Positions 51,089 to 58,765 of a stretch of DNA of 64,000 bases are shown here, in pieces. Origin of the DNA: Geodermatophilus aquaeductus (GTDB lineage Bacteria > Actinomycetota > Actinomycetes > Mycobacteriales > Geodermatophilaceae). The translations under genes were made by a program, and so were the position numbers. The notes beneath the pieces were generated by a model that saw only the letters and a list, made by a program, of their open reading frames with translations, ran no database searches and was not told the origin of the DNA. Where the stretch lies: the NCBI RefSeq assembly GCF_900182545.1, contig NZ_FXTJ01000003.1:248001-312000 (forward strand). Direction: 5' to 3'. Every line of letters begins with the position of its first letter. Position 1 is the first letter of the stretch.

Positions 51089-53212
51089 GTGCGCAGGCTC
51101 GGTCAGTGGGGCATCCGGACGAAGGTGGTCGCGCTCGCGGTCGCCAGCGTCGCGGTCACCGGCGGGGCGATGGCCGGGGTGAGCGCGTGGCAGAGCGCGC
51201 GCTTCGCCGACACGACCGAGGACTCGGTCACCGAGCTGGTCGAGGCCAGCGTCGAGCGCACCGCGGCCGGCGTGCACGACGTCGTCGCCACCCAGGGGCA
51301 GTCCACCGCCGCGCGCGTGGACAGCCAGCTCGCCGTCGCCCTCGACGTCCTCGCCGACTCCGGCGGCCTGGCCGTGGGCGGCCCCGGCGGGCTGGTGCGC
51401 TGGGAGGCGAAGAACCAGCTCTCCGGCGAGGTCACGCCCGTGGACCTGCCCCGGGTGACCGTGGGCGGCGCCTGGCTCGGCCAGAACGCCGACCCCGCTG
51501 TGCCCACGGCCGTCGTCGACCAGGTCAAGGCGCTCGTCGGCGGCACCGCGACGATCTTCCAGCGGACCCCGTCGGGCGACATGCTCCGCGTGGCCACCAA
51601 CGTCACCTCGGCCACCGGCAGCCGGGCGATCGGCACCTACATCCCCGCGGTCAACCCGGACGGGCAGCCCAACCCGGTGGTCTCCGCGGTCGCCTCCGGG
51701 CAGACCTACCGCGGCAACGCCTTCGTCGTCGACTCCTGGTACGTCGCGGCCTACACCCCGCTGCTGGACCGGGCCGGCCAGCTGGTCGGGATGCTCTACG
51801 TCGGCGAGCAGCAGCAGGCGATCCCCGCGCTGCGGGAGAGCCTGGAGGCCACGCAGGTCGGCGCGCACGGGCACGTCGAGGTGTGGGGCGGCACCGGCGA
51901 CCGGGTCGGCACCGTGCTGGTCAGCCCCGGGGGCGTCCGCGACGGCGAGGCGCTGGTCGACGCCACCGACGCCGACGGTCGCCCGTACGTGCGGGAGATC
52001 GTCGACGCCGCCCTCGCGCTGGAGGACGGCGAGCAGGCCACCGTGCACTTCACCGACCCCGACGCCGGCGCGACGACCGCGCAGGTCACCTACTACGCGC
52101 CGTGGGACTGGGTCCTGGTCACCCTCGCCCGCGACGCCGACTTCACCGGCCCGGTCGACCAGCTCGCCGACGGCCGTTCGGCCATGGTCACCGCGCTCGT
52201 CCTCGCCGCCGTCGTGGTCGCGCTGCTCGGCGGGGTGCTGGCCTGGCAGGTGGCCCGCCGGCTCACCGCGCCGCTGGAGCAGCTGCGCGCCCGCATGGCC
52301 GAGATCGCCGACGGCGAGGGCGACCTGACGCAGCGCATGCCGGTCGGCAGCGACGACGAGGTCGGCCAACTGTCCGCGGCGTTCAACCGGTTCGTCGACA
52401 AGGTGGCCGGGACCGTGCGCGACATCGGCCAGTGCGCCCGCCAGGTGGCGGCGTCGGCCTCCGGCGTGGCCGGCGTCGCCGACGGGCTGGCCACCCGGGC
52501 GGCCCGCAGCCGCGACCAGGCGCAGTCGGCGCACACGGTCGCCAGCGACATCAGCGCCAGCGTGACCGCCGCGGCCGCGGGCGCCGAGGAGATGGGCCTG
52601 TCGATCACCGACATCGCCCGCAGCGCCGCGGAGGCCGCCCAGGTGGGCCGGCAGGCCGCCGAGCTCGCCCGCCAGACCGAGGGCGCGATCGCGGCCCTGG
52701 GCACCAGCTCCGCGGAGATCGGCGAGGTCGTGCGGGTGATCGCGGCGGTCGCCGAGCAGACCAACCTGCTCGCGCTCAACGCCACCATCGAGGCCGCCCG
52801 GGCCGGCGAGGCGGGCAAGGGCTTCGCGGTCGTGGCCAACGAGGTCAAGGAGCTGGCCCAGGAGGCCTCCCGCGCCAGCGACGACATCGCCCGCCGGGTG
52901 GAGGCCATCCAGGCCGACACCGGCACCGCGGTCGGCTCGATCACCCGCATCGCCGAGGTCGTGCACGCGATGAACGACCACCAGCTCACCATCGCCAGCG
53001 CGGTGGAGGAGCAGTCGGCGACCACCCGGGAGCTCACCCGGAGCGTGGCCGCGGCCGCCGAGGGGACCGGCTCGGTGTCGACCACGCTGACGTCGGTCAG
53101 CTCCGACGCCCGCGACAGCGCCGACGACGTCGGCCGGGCGCACGCGGCCGCGGTGGAGCTCGACGGGCTGTCGCAGGAGCTGACCCGTCTGCTCGCCGTC
53201 TTCACGGTCTAG
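51089..53212 (+). CDS. Methyl-accepting chemotaxis protein with double-Cache-type sensor
   Basis: This 707-residue receptor has one membrane helix at residues 12-32 and an extracellular Cache-type sensor (about 45-350; VDSWYVAAYTPLLDRAGQLV, TYYAPWDWVLVTL). A second helix follows near 370-390 (LVLAAVVVALLGGVLAW), then a HAMP domain (RRLTAPLEQLRARMAEIADG). A long signalling coiled coil contains the hairpin tip AAVAEQTNLLALNATIEAAR and FAVVANEVKELAQEAS. There is no CheR-binding pentapeptide. It implies a chemotaxis system, and probably motility, elsewhere in the genome. GTG 51089 has GAGGGGG 6 nt upstream. The 149 bp before it hold no other gene. Confidence 0.95.
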   Translation: MRRLGQWGIRTKVVALAVASVAVTGGAMAGVSAWQSARFADTTEDSVTELVEASVERTAAGVHDVVATQGQSTAARVDSQLAVALDVLADSGGLAVGGPGGLVRWEAKNQLSGEVTPVDLPRVTVGGAWLGQNADPAVPTAVVDQVKALVGGTATIFQRTPSGDMLRVATNVTSATGSRAIGTYIPAVNPDGQPNPVVSAVASGQTYRGNAFVVDSWYVAAYTPLLDRAGQLVGMLYVGEQQQAIPALRESLEATQVGAHGHVEVWGGTGDRVGTVLVSPGGVRDGEALVDATDADGRPYVREIVDAALALEDGEQATVHFTDPDAGATTAQVTYYAPWDWVLVTLARDADFTGPVDQLADGRSAMVTALVLAAVVVALLGGVLAWQVARRLTAPLEQLRARMAEIADGEGDLTQRMPVGSDDEVGQLSAAFNRFVDKVAGTVRDIGQCARQVAASASGVAGVADGLATRAARSRDQAQSAHTVASDISASVTAAAAGAEEMGLSITDIARSAAEAAQVGRQAAELARQTEGAIAALGTSSAEIGEVVRVIAAVAEQTNLLALNATIEAARAGEAGKGFAVVANEVKELAQEASRASDDIARRVEAIQADTGTAVGSITRIAEVVHAMNDHQLTIASAVEEQSATTRELTRSVAAAAEGTGSVSTTLTSVSSDARDSADDVGRAHAAAVELDGLSQELTRLLAVFTV

Positions 53213-53214
53213 CC

Positions 53215-53259
53215 GTGCATCTCCGCGGACGTGCACCGTGCACGTCCGCGGAGTTGCAC
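53215..53259. terminator. 45-bp near-perfect palindrome between convergent genes
   Basis: Left arm CTCCGCGGACGTGCAC meets its complement GTGCACGTCCGCGGAG over a single central base, with GTGCA/TGCAC flanks. It starts 2 bp after the chemoreceptor stop and ends 2 bp before the exonuclease stop, so it is probably a two-way terminator. Its core TCCGCGGA recurs in the palindrome at 53779-53796. Confidence 0.75.
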
Positions 53260-53261
53260 GC

Positions 53262-53750
53262 TCAGCGGCTGCGGGCGGCCTCCATGACCTGCCAGCGGGC
53301 GAGGTTGTAGCGGGCGTCGACGAGCGCGTCGTGCGTGCTGGCCGGCTTCGGTGGGAGCTCCGGCCGGCCGACGTCGTCCCACCGCTGCCGCAGCTCGCGG
53401 GTGAACCGCGGGACGGCCCGGGGCAGCCCCGTCATCGGCCCCCACAGCTGGGCCAGCGCCACGTGGTCGTAGGCGGCGAACCACGCCCACAGCTCGACCT
53501 CCTCCCCCGGGCCGGTGAGGAAGGCGAGCAGGTCGTCGCGGATGCGCCGCCGGTCGCGCCAGGCCCGGTCGGCCGGCGGCGGGAGCTGGTCGAGGACGTT
53601 GCGGCGGACCCACGGGATGGCCTTGCGCTCGTCGAACTCGGTGCTCACCGCGTAGAACTCGCGACCGGTCTCGTCGACGACGCCGATGGAGACGAGGTCG
53701 ATCGTCGTCCCGTCCTCGATGAACTCGGTGTCGTAGAAGAACCGCCGCAC
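53262..53750 (-). CDS. RNase AS-type 3'-5' exoribonuclease (Rv2179c family)
   Basis: This 162-residue DEDDh exonuclease opens VRRFFYDTEFIEDG, with the first Asp/Glu pair. WAWFAAYDHVALAQLWGPMT gives the next Asp, and STHDALVDARYNLARW gives the His and last Asp. Mycobacterial Rv2179c of this family trims poly(A) 3' ends of RNA. GTG 53750 follows a TACGGT hexamer (minus strand, 53758-53763) by 7 nt, a likely leaderless promoter. Palindromes lie on both sides of the gene. Confidence 0.92.
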   Translation of the reverse strand: MRRFFYDTEFIEDGTTIDLVSIGVVDETGREFYAVSTEFDERKAIPWVRRNVLDQLPPPADRAWRDRRRIRDDLLAFLTGPGEEVELWAWFAAYDHVALAQLWGPMTGLPRAVPRFTRELRQRWDDVGRPELPPKPASTHDALVDARYNLARWQVMEAARSR

Positions 53751-53778
53751 GCCGCCCACCGTAGGTGGCCCCCGGTGT

Positions 53779-53796
53779 GCACTTCCGCGGAAGTGC
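53779..53796. repeat. Perfect 18-bp palindrome upstream of the exonuclease gene
   Basis: GCACTTCCGCGGAAGTGC is its own reverse complement. It lies just upstream of the exonuclease promoter and resembles the core of the 53215-53259 palindrome. It could be an operator or a dispersed repeat. Confidence 0.7.
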
Positions 53797-53942
53797 CCAC
53801 CGGCGTGCTCAGCCCGCCCGGGCGGTCGGGGTTCGCCTTCACCGAGGACCTCGTGCACCAGTGGGTGCGCGAGCCCGCCGTGAGCCGCGAGGGCCTGCTG
53901 GCCCTGCTCACCGATCTGCTCGAGCAGCTCTTGATCCGCTGA
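53793..53942 (+). CDS. Possible small protein of 49 residues
   Basis: A short frame starting at GTG 53793 (or GTG 53775) encodes VLSPPGRSGFAFTEDLVHQW followed by an amphipathic Leu-rich helix ending LLTDLLEQLLIR. The end is more protein-like than the surrounding random frames. However, no Shine-Dalgarno is clear and it overlaps a palindrome. I cannot name a family. It fills most of the 251-bp gap between the exonuclease and the acyltransferase genes. Confidence 0.35.
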   Translation: MPTGVLSPPGRSGFAFTEDLVHQWVREPAVSREGLLALLTDLLEQLLIR

Positions 53943-54001
53943 CTCGGCCCCTGCGCAGGGCCCCGCCGCGAGCTCGCGAGCGGTGGGGGGCGGAGGGGTC
54001 C

Positions 54002-54763
54002 TTACCCGGCGAGGGACTGGGGGGCCCGGTCACCGGCCTCGCCGGCGGGCGGCTGCAGCCGGCCGACGACGTCGGAGGCGCTGGCGCCGGTGGCCTCCAT
54101 CGACTTCTTCACCGTGGCGCCGTAGACGTCGACGTACTCCTGGCCCGACAGCGTCATGATCTCGTACATGATCTCGTCGGTGACCGAGCGCTCCACGAAG
54201 CGGTCGCCGGCCAGGCCCTCGTAGCGGGAGAAGTCCAGCGGCTCGCCGAAGCGCACGTGGACCTTCACCAGCTTCTTGCCGAAGGGCATCCGCCGCGGCG
54301 TGTAGGTCATCGCCACCGGGACCACCGGGACGCCGGTCTCCAGCGCCATGCGCGCCACCCCGACCTTGCCGCGGAAGAGCCGGCCGTCGGGCGAGCGGGT
54401 GCCCTCGGGGTAGATGCCCAGCAGGCGGCCCTGCTGCAGCATCTCGATGCCGGTGCGCATGGCGTCCTCGGCGGCCGAGGCGCTCGAGCGGTCGATGGGC
54501 ACCTGGCCGGCGCCGGTGAAGAAGGCCCGCTGCAGCATGCCCTTGAGGCCCGTGCCGGTGAAGTACTCGCGCTTGGCCAGGAAGGTCACCCGTCGCCGCA
54601 GGGACAGGGGCATGAAGATCCAGTCCGCGGCCGAGATGTGGTTGCTCGCCAGGATCGCGGCGCCACCGGCCGGCACGTGCTCCCGGCCCTCCGCCCGGGG
54701 ACGGAACACCAGCTTCACGACCGGACCGATCGCCACGAACTTGAGGAACCAGTAGAACAACAC
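54002..54763 (-). CDS. 1-acyl-glycerol-3-phosphate acyltransferase-like protein
   Basis: This 253-residue PlsC-family enzyme begins with a membrane-associated FYWFLKFVAIGPVVKLVF. It carries the HX4D motif in LASNHISAADW and the second motif LGIYPEGTRSPDGRLFRGK, plus VVPVAMTY. It esterifies lysophospholipid or a related acceptor and corresponds by gene order to mycobacterial Rv2182c. GTG 54763 has GGGAGG only 1 nt away; TTG 54760 has better spacing (4 nt) and may be the real start. Confidence 0.9.
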   Translation of the reverse strand: MLFYWFLKFVAIGPVVKLVFRPRAEGREHVPAGGAAILASNHISAADWIFMPLSLRRRVTFLAKREYFTGTGLKGMLQRAFFTGAGQVPIDRSSASAAEDAMRTGIEMLQQGRLLGIYPEGTRSPDGRLFRGKVGVARMALETGVPVVPVAMTYTPRRMPFGKKLVKVHVRFGEPLDFSRYEGLAGDRFVERSVTDEIMYEIMTLSGQEYVDVYGATVKKSMEATGASASDVVGRLQPPAGEAGDRAPQSLAG

Positions 54764-54869
54764 GCCTCCCTGGGGAAATGCCAGACTAGGGAGCCGGGTG
54801 CCCCGGCGACAATCCGCCCCGCGCGTCGGTCCCCGACGGCACCCCGCCCGACCCCGGAGGAGGACCACC

Positions 54870-54926
54870 GTGGCTGCAGACCGGCCGCCCGGGGACCGGG
54901 TGCGCATCCGCGGGGCCGCCGCGTGA
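54870..54926 (+). CDS. 18-codon leader ORF coupled to the next gene
   Basis: GTG 54870 follows a strong GGAGGAGGA (54856-54864) at 5 nt and runs for 18 codons (MAADRPPGDRVRIRGAAA) to a TGA. That TGA overlaps the next start as GTGA at 54923. It is too short for a normal protein. It is best read as a translational-coupling leader for the membrane protein gene, which lacks its own ribosome site. Confidence 0.55.
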   Translation: MAADRPPGDRVRIRGAAA

Positions 54927-55627
54927 CCGGCCCCCGCCGCGGCCGCGGCCGGCGCGACAACGGCCTGGACGCGACCCTCTGGGCGCCCCTGCGCGACGTC
55001 GACCCGCGGGTGGGCGAGCACCTGCTCGACGTCCTCCGCGACGCCGGCATCGCCGCCTACCTCGAGCCCGCCGCTGACGTCGGCCCGTACACGCGCACCG
55101 TCTTCCTCCCCAGCCCCCCGGCCGACCGGCTCTTCGTCGACCGCACCCGTCTCGGCGAGGGCCGCTCGCTGGTCGACCGGCACGCCGACGACCACGCCCC
55201 CGCCCAGGGCCCGGCCGCCGAGCGCCGCCCGCTGCGGCGCGACCTCGACGAGGACGCCGAGTGGGCGCGGATCGTCGCCGCCTACGAGGCCGAGCACGGG
55301 CGCACCGTCGTGGAGGACGCCGCGCCCGCGCAGCCGGCGGCGCCCCGCCCGGTCCCGGCGCCGGTCGAGGAGGCCGAGGACCCGGCCGCCGAGGAGCACT
55401 ACGAGCCGCCGCCCGCGCCGCCGGTGCCGATGCCCTCGCCGTCGACGCTGTACGCGGTGCTGCTGGCCGCGGCCGGCGTCGTGCTGGTCGGCGCCCCCGG
55501 CGTCCTGGGCCTGACCTCCGAGACCGGCCTGGTGCTGGGCGTCGCGGCGCTGGTCGGCAGCGCCGCCCTGGCGCTGTCCCGGATGCGCGACCGCGACGAC
55601 GACGGCGACGACGGGGCCGTCGTCTAG
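54923..55627 (+). CDS. Two-helix membrane protein (Rv2183c position)
   Basis: In this 234-residue protein, residues about 15-140 are a charged cytoplasmic domain (DATLWAPLRDVDPRVGEHLL, GIAAYLEPAADVGPYTRTVF, LDEDAEWARIVAAYEAEHG). A Pro/Glu-rich linker follows, then two close membrane helices near 175-225 (LYAVLLAAAGVVLVGAPG, LVLGVAALVGSAALAL). Place and layout suggest the mycobacterial Rv2183c counterpart, but I know of no function. It converges on the ROK kinase gene with a 4-bp overlap of their ends. Confidence 0.82.
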   Translation: MTGPRRGRGRRDNGLDATLWAPLRDVDPRVGEHLLDVLRDAGIAAYLEPAADVGPYTRTVFLPSPPADRLFVDRTRLGEGRSLVDRHADDHAPAQGPAAERRPLRRDLDEDAEWARIVAAYEAEHGRTVVEDAAPAQPAAPRPVPAPVEEAEDPAAEEHYEPPPAPPVPMPSPSTLYAVLLAAAGVVLVGAPGVLGLTSETGLVLGVAALVGSAALALSRMRDRDDDGDDGAVV

Positions 55628-56628
55628 CGGGTGCTCCCGCGGCCCTCGCACACGGCCGCGCGCGCGAGGTCGGCGGCACCCACCAGCCCGGCCTGGGCGC
55701 CGAGGGCCGCCGCGACCACCCGCGGGCCGGGCCGGAAGCCGCGGCCGGGCAGCGCCCGCGCCAGCCGCTCGCGCGCGGGGTCGAGCACCATGTCGCCGAG
55801 CACGCTGACCCCGCCGCCGATCACCACCACGTCGGGGTCGAGGACGGTGGTGAGGTCGGCGATGCCCTGCCCGAGCCACTCGCCGACGTCGCTGACCAGG
55901 TTGAGCGCCACCGGGTCGCCGTCGGCCGCGGCCCGGGCCACGTCCTCGCCGGTCAGGCGGGACGCGTCGCCGTCGACGCGGTCGAGCAGCCGGGCCGCCG
56001 CGGCCGGCGAGCGGGTGGCCACCTCGCGTGCGGTGGTCGCCAGCGCGCTGCCGCTGGCGTACTGCTCCCAGCAGCCGCGGTTGCCGCACGCGCACAGCCG
56101 CCCGTCGGGGACGACGCGCATGTGCCCCCACTCCCCCGCCACCCCGTGCGCGCCGCGCTGCAGCCGCCCGCCGGCGACGATCCCGCCGCCGATGCCGGTG
56201 CCGAGGGTGATGCACAGCGCGAGCTCGGCTCCCTGCGCGGCGCCGAAGCGGTACTCCGCCCAGGCCGCGGCGTCGGCGTCGTTGCCCACCCACAGCGGCC
56301 GCTGCAGCCGGGCGGCGAGGTCGCGCCGCAGCGAGGTGTGCCGCCAGGCCAGGTGCGGGCTGAACAGGACGACGTCGCCGGTGCGGTCGAACCAGCCGGC
56401 CGCGCCCACGCCCACCGCCACCAGCGGCCCGCCGTGCCAGACGGCGAGCTCCTCGACGACGCCGGCGATCGCGGCCTCCGCCTCGGCCACCGACGCGGTG
56501 GGCGTCGAGCGGCGGGCGGTGCCGAGCACCGTGCCGTCAGGGGCGACGACGCCGCCGGCGACCTTCGTCCCGCCGACGTCGACGCCGAGGGCGGGCAGGC
56601 CGGCGGGGTCGGCCCGGTCGGCGGTCAC
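55624..56628 (-). CDS. ROK family glucokinase
   Basis: This 334-residue ROK kinase has the ATP site LGVDVGGTKVAGGVV, the sugar/catalytic region VGNDADAAAWAEYRFG, ITLGTGIGGGIVAGGRL, EWGHMRV, and the zinc motif CACGNRGCWEQY. It phosphorylates glucose or a related sugar with ATP. GTG 56628 begins directly after the stop of the upstream small gene, so the four leftward genes from 58609 to 55624 are probably one operon. Confidence 0.93.
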   Translation of the reverse strand: MTADRADPAGLPALGVDVGGTKVAGGVVAPDGTVLGTARRSTPTASVAEAEAAIAGVVEELAVWHGGPLVAVGVGAAGWFDRTGDVVLFSPHLAWRHTSLRRDLAARLQRPLWVGNDADAAAWAEYRFGAAQGAELALCITLGTGIGGGIVAGGRLQRGAHGVAGEWGHMRVVPDGRLCACGNRGCWEQYASGSALATTAREVATRSPAAAARLLDRVDGDASRLTGEDVARAAADGDPVALNLVSDVGEWLGQGIADLTTVLDPDVVVIGGGVSVLGDMVLDPARERLARALPGRGFRPGPRVVAAALGAQAGLVGAADLARAAVCEGRGSTR

Positions 56629-56964
56629 TCAGCCGAGCTCGATGTGTTGCACCCGGGCCGGCTCGGGTGCCGCCTGCTGAGCCGGTGCGGGCTCCTCCGG
56701 GCCGGCCGGCGGCTCGGGCGGGGTGGCCACCGTCCGCAGCGCCACCGCCGCCGAGGTCAGGAGGTCGGCCAGCGCCTCGGACACCTCCGGCCGCCGCGCG
56801 ACGGCCGCCGCCCGGCACAGCGGGCACCACTGGCAGTCCCCGCCCGCCACGTGTCCCGCGTGCCCGGCGTCCGGGGGCTCCCCGGCGCCGGACTCGGCCC
56901 AGGCCTGCCCCAGACCGGCCACCAGCCGCCGTGCCTGGTCGAGCCAGTCGGCTCCCTCGCTCAC
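56629..56964 (-). CDS. Small CxxCxxC protein of unknown function
   Basis: This 111-residue protein begins MSEGADWLDQARRLVAGLGQ and carries HVAGGDCQWCPLCRAAAVAR, a compact Cys-X2-Cys-X2-Cys cluster with a nearby His that could hold zinc. A helix (VSEALADLLTSAAVALRTV) and a Pro/Glu/Ala-rich tail follow. I do not recognise a named domain. GTG 56964 overlaps the ArsA-like stop, and its stop abuts the glucokinase start, so its place in the operon is firm. Confidence 0.78.
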   Translation of the reverse strand: MSEGADWLDQARRLVAGLGQAWAESGAGEPPDAGHAGHVAGGDCQWCPLCRAAAVARRPEVSEALADLLTSAAVALRTVATPPEPPAGPEEPAPAQQAAPEPARVQHIELG

Positions 56965-58172
56965 TCGGTCCCCCTGTCCCGCGATCCCGTGCCCCGGGCC
57001 GCCGTCTCCCGTGGCTCTGTCGTCCGCGCCGGGTCCTGCGCAGCTGCCGCCAGCAGGTCCGCCGGCCACTGCTGAGGATCCGCCGCGAACCCGACCTGCA
57101 GCCGCGCCGCGGCGGTTCCCGGGTCGGCCAGCTCGCCCGAGGTCACCACGCACCGGCGCAGCAGCGCGTCCAGCCGCAGCGAGCGGCGGGTCCCGGCGGC
57201 GGTGACGACCAGGTCGTCCTCCCAGCGCGTGAGCCGCACGCCCTCCCGCCCGGCGAAGGGCAGCGGCAGCGTCAGCCGCCATCCACCCTCGACCCGCTCC
57301 GGGGCGGGCACCGTCGGCGCCGGGCCGGGCTCCGGCAGGTCGGGCAGCAGCACGGCCAACGCGTCGGCACCGGCCGGCTCGACGGCCGCCTCGGCCACCT
57401 CGTGCACCGGGGCGACGTCGGCGAGCGCGGCCAGCGCGGCCTCCTCCTCCGCGGCGCGGGCGGCCGCCCAGTCGCCCGGCCCGCCCCCGGGCGAGCGGCG
57501 CGCGAGCACGCCCACCGGCTGCTGCCCGTGCACGGCCAGGGCGGTGGCGGCGGTCCGCAGCGCGGCCACGGCGGAGGGCCGGGGCCGGCCGGTCAGCCAG
57601 ACGGCGGTCGCGGCCGGGTCGGTCAGGGTCAGCCGGTCCAGCAGCGCCTCGAGCTCCGGGACCGCCGACAGCACCAGGTCGACGGCGCCCCGGCGGACCG
57701 TGCCGGACCGCACCGCGGCGGTGCGCACGGCGGCGAGCACCCGGACCCGCGTGGGGAAGGCCTGGTCCAGCCACCAGCGCAGCGCGCCGGGCAGTGCGAC
57801 CAGCCCGGCGCCGGCGCCCAGCGGCCCGGCGTCGACGACGACGAGGTCGGTCCCGGCGCCCACGCGGCCCAGCGCGGCGAGGACGGCGAGTTCCCCGGCG
57901 CCCGGCAGCGGCACCACCGACGTCGCCGGGGGCAGCCCGAGGTCGGGCAGCGCCGCCGCCAGGTCCGCGGCCCGCGCCGCCCACAGCGCCTCGGACGCGG
58001 ACTGCGCCTCGGCACGCACCACCTCGACGCCGTCGTCCGCGGTGCCCGCGGGCACCTCCTGGCGGGTCACCAGGACCACCCGCCGCCCGTCCCGGGCGGC
58101 GCGCACGGCGGCGGCCGCGGCGAGGGTGGTCGTGCCGGCCCCGCCGGGGCCGGTGAACAGCAGGGTGCGCAC
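56961..58172 (-). CDS. ArsA-like P-loop protein with altered Walker A
   Basis: This 403-residue protein has the overall pattern of actinobacterial ArsA-related ATPases (Rv2184c position): a nucleotide-site strand and loop at the extreme N-terminus (LLFTGPGGAGTTTLAAAAAV), an Asp switch (DLVVVDAGPLGAGAG), and a C-terminal beta domain (WRLTLPLPFAGREGVRLTRW). The loop reads GPGGAGTTT where ArsA/Get3 have GKGGVGKTT, so both lysines that contact ATP phosphate are missing. It may bind nucleotide weakly or act as a scaffold. GTG 58172 starts 5 nt after the SRPBCC stop. Confidence 0.82.
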   Translation of the reverse strand: MRTLLFTGPGGAGTTTLAAAAAVRAARDGRRVVLVTRQEVPAGTADDGVEVVRAEAQSASEALWAARAADLAAALPDLGLPPATSVVPLPGAGELAVLAALGRVGAGTDLVVVDAGPLGAGAGLVALPGALRWWLDQAFPTRVRVLAAVRTAAVRSGTVRRGAVDLVLSAVPELEALLDRLTLTDPAATAVWLTGRPRPSAVAALRTAATALAVHGQQPVGVLARRSPGGGPGDWAAARAAEEEAALAALADVAPVHEVAEAAVEPAGADALAVLLPDLPEPGPAPTVPAPERVEGGWRLTLPLPFAGREGVRLTRWEDDLVVTAAGTRRSLRLDALLRRCVVTSGELADPGTAAARLQVGFAADPQQWPADLLAAAAQDPARTTEPRETAARGTGSRDRGTE

Positions 58173-58177
58173 GGGGG

Positions 58178-58609
58178 TCAGCCCTCGACGCGCTTCTTGA
58201 GCTCCTTGAGCGCGGTGTCGAGGATGACCTTCTCGGCGCGGCGCTTCATCATCCCGAGCATCGGCATGGCGATGTCGACGGTGAGCCGGTAGGTCACCTC
58301 GGTCGCGCCGCCGGTCTCCCGCAGGGTGTAGGAGCCGTCCTGGCGCTTCATCAGCTTGCTCGACACCAGGGTCCAGGAGACCTGCCGGTCGTCGTCCCAC
58401 GTGTAGTCGAGGACGTACTCGTCGGTGAGGACCGTGGCGTCGATGACGAACCGGACCCGGCGGGCGCGGCCGTCGGGCCCGCGCTCCTGCACCTCGACGG
58501 TGCGGGCGGCCCCCACCCACTGCGGATAGGCCTCGAAGTCGGCGATCACCGCCATGACGTCGGCCGCCGGCGCGGAGACGACGATCGACTGGGTGGACTG
58601 CTCGGCCAT
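58178..58609 (-). CDS. SRPBCC (polyketide cyclase/dehydrase-like) protein
   Basis: This 143-residue START-like fold matches the Rv2185c family: QSTQSIVVSAPAADVMAVIA, FEAYPQWVGAARTVEV, VLTDEYVLDYTWDD, and a last helix MLGMMKRRAEKVILDTALKE. It offers a hydrophobic pocket for a lipid or small molecule; the ligand is unknown. ATG 58609 follows a TAGCCT hexamer (minus strand, 58617-58622) by 7 nt, a likely leaderless start of the operon with the ArsA-like, CxxCxxC and glucokinase genes. Confidence 0.88.
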   Translation of the reverse strand: MAEQSTQSIVVSAPAADVMAVIADFEAYPQWVGAARTVEVQERGPDGRARRVRFVIDATVLTDEYVLDYTWDDDRQVSWTLVSSKLMKRQDGSYTLRETGGATEVTYRLTVDIAMPMLGMMKRRAEKVILDTALKELKKRVEG

Positions 58610-58765
58610 GCGCCAGAGGCTAGAGCGGTCCCCGCTCACGCTGCAGGGTGGGCGGAGCGGGCACGGCTACTGCCCAGTAGCCCCAGCCGGTAGATTTCCC
58701 AGGACGTGTCCCGCGCGGGACCGCGGGCAGCGGCGCCCGAGCCGCGCGGAGGAGGAGGACCGAGC

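Noticed and set aside
53238-53942. Long plus-strand frame over the RNase AS gene
   Set aside because: Most of it is antisense to a motif-complete exonuclease; only its last about 50 codons are considered as a separate small protein.
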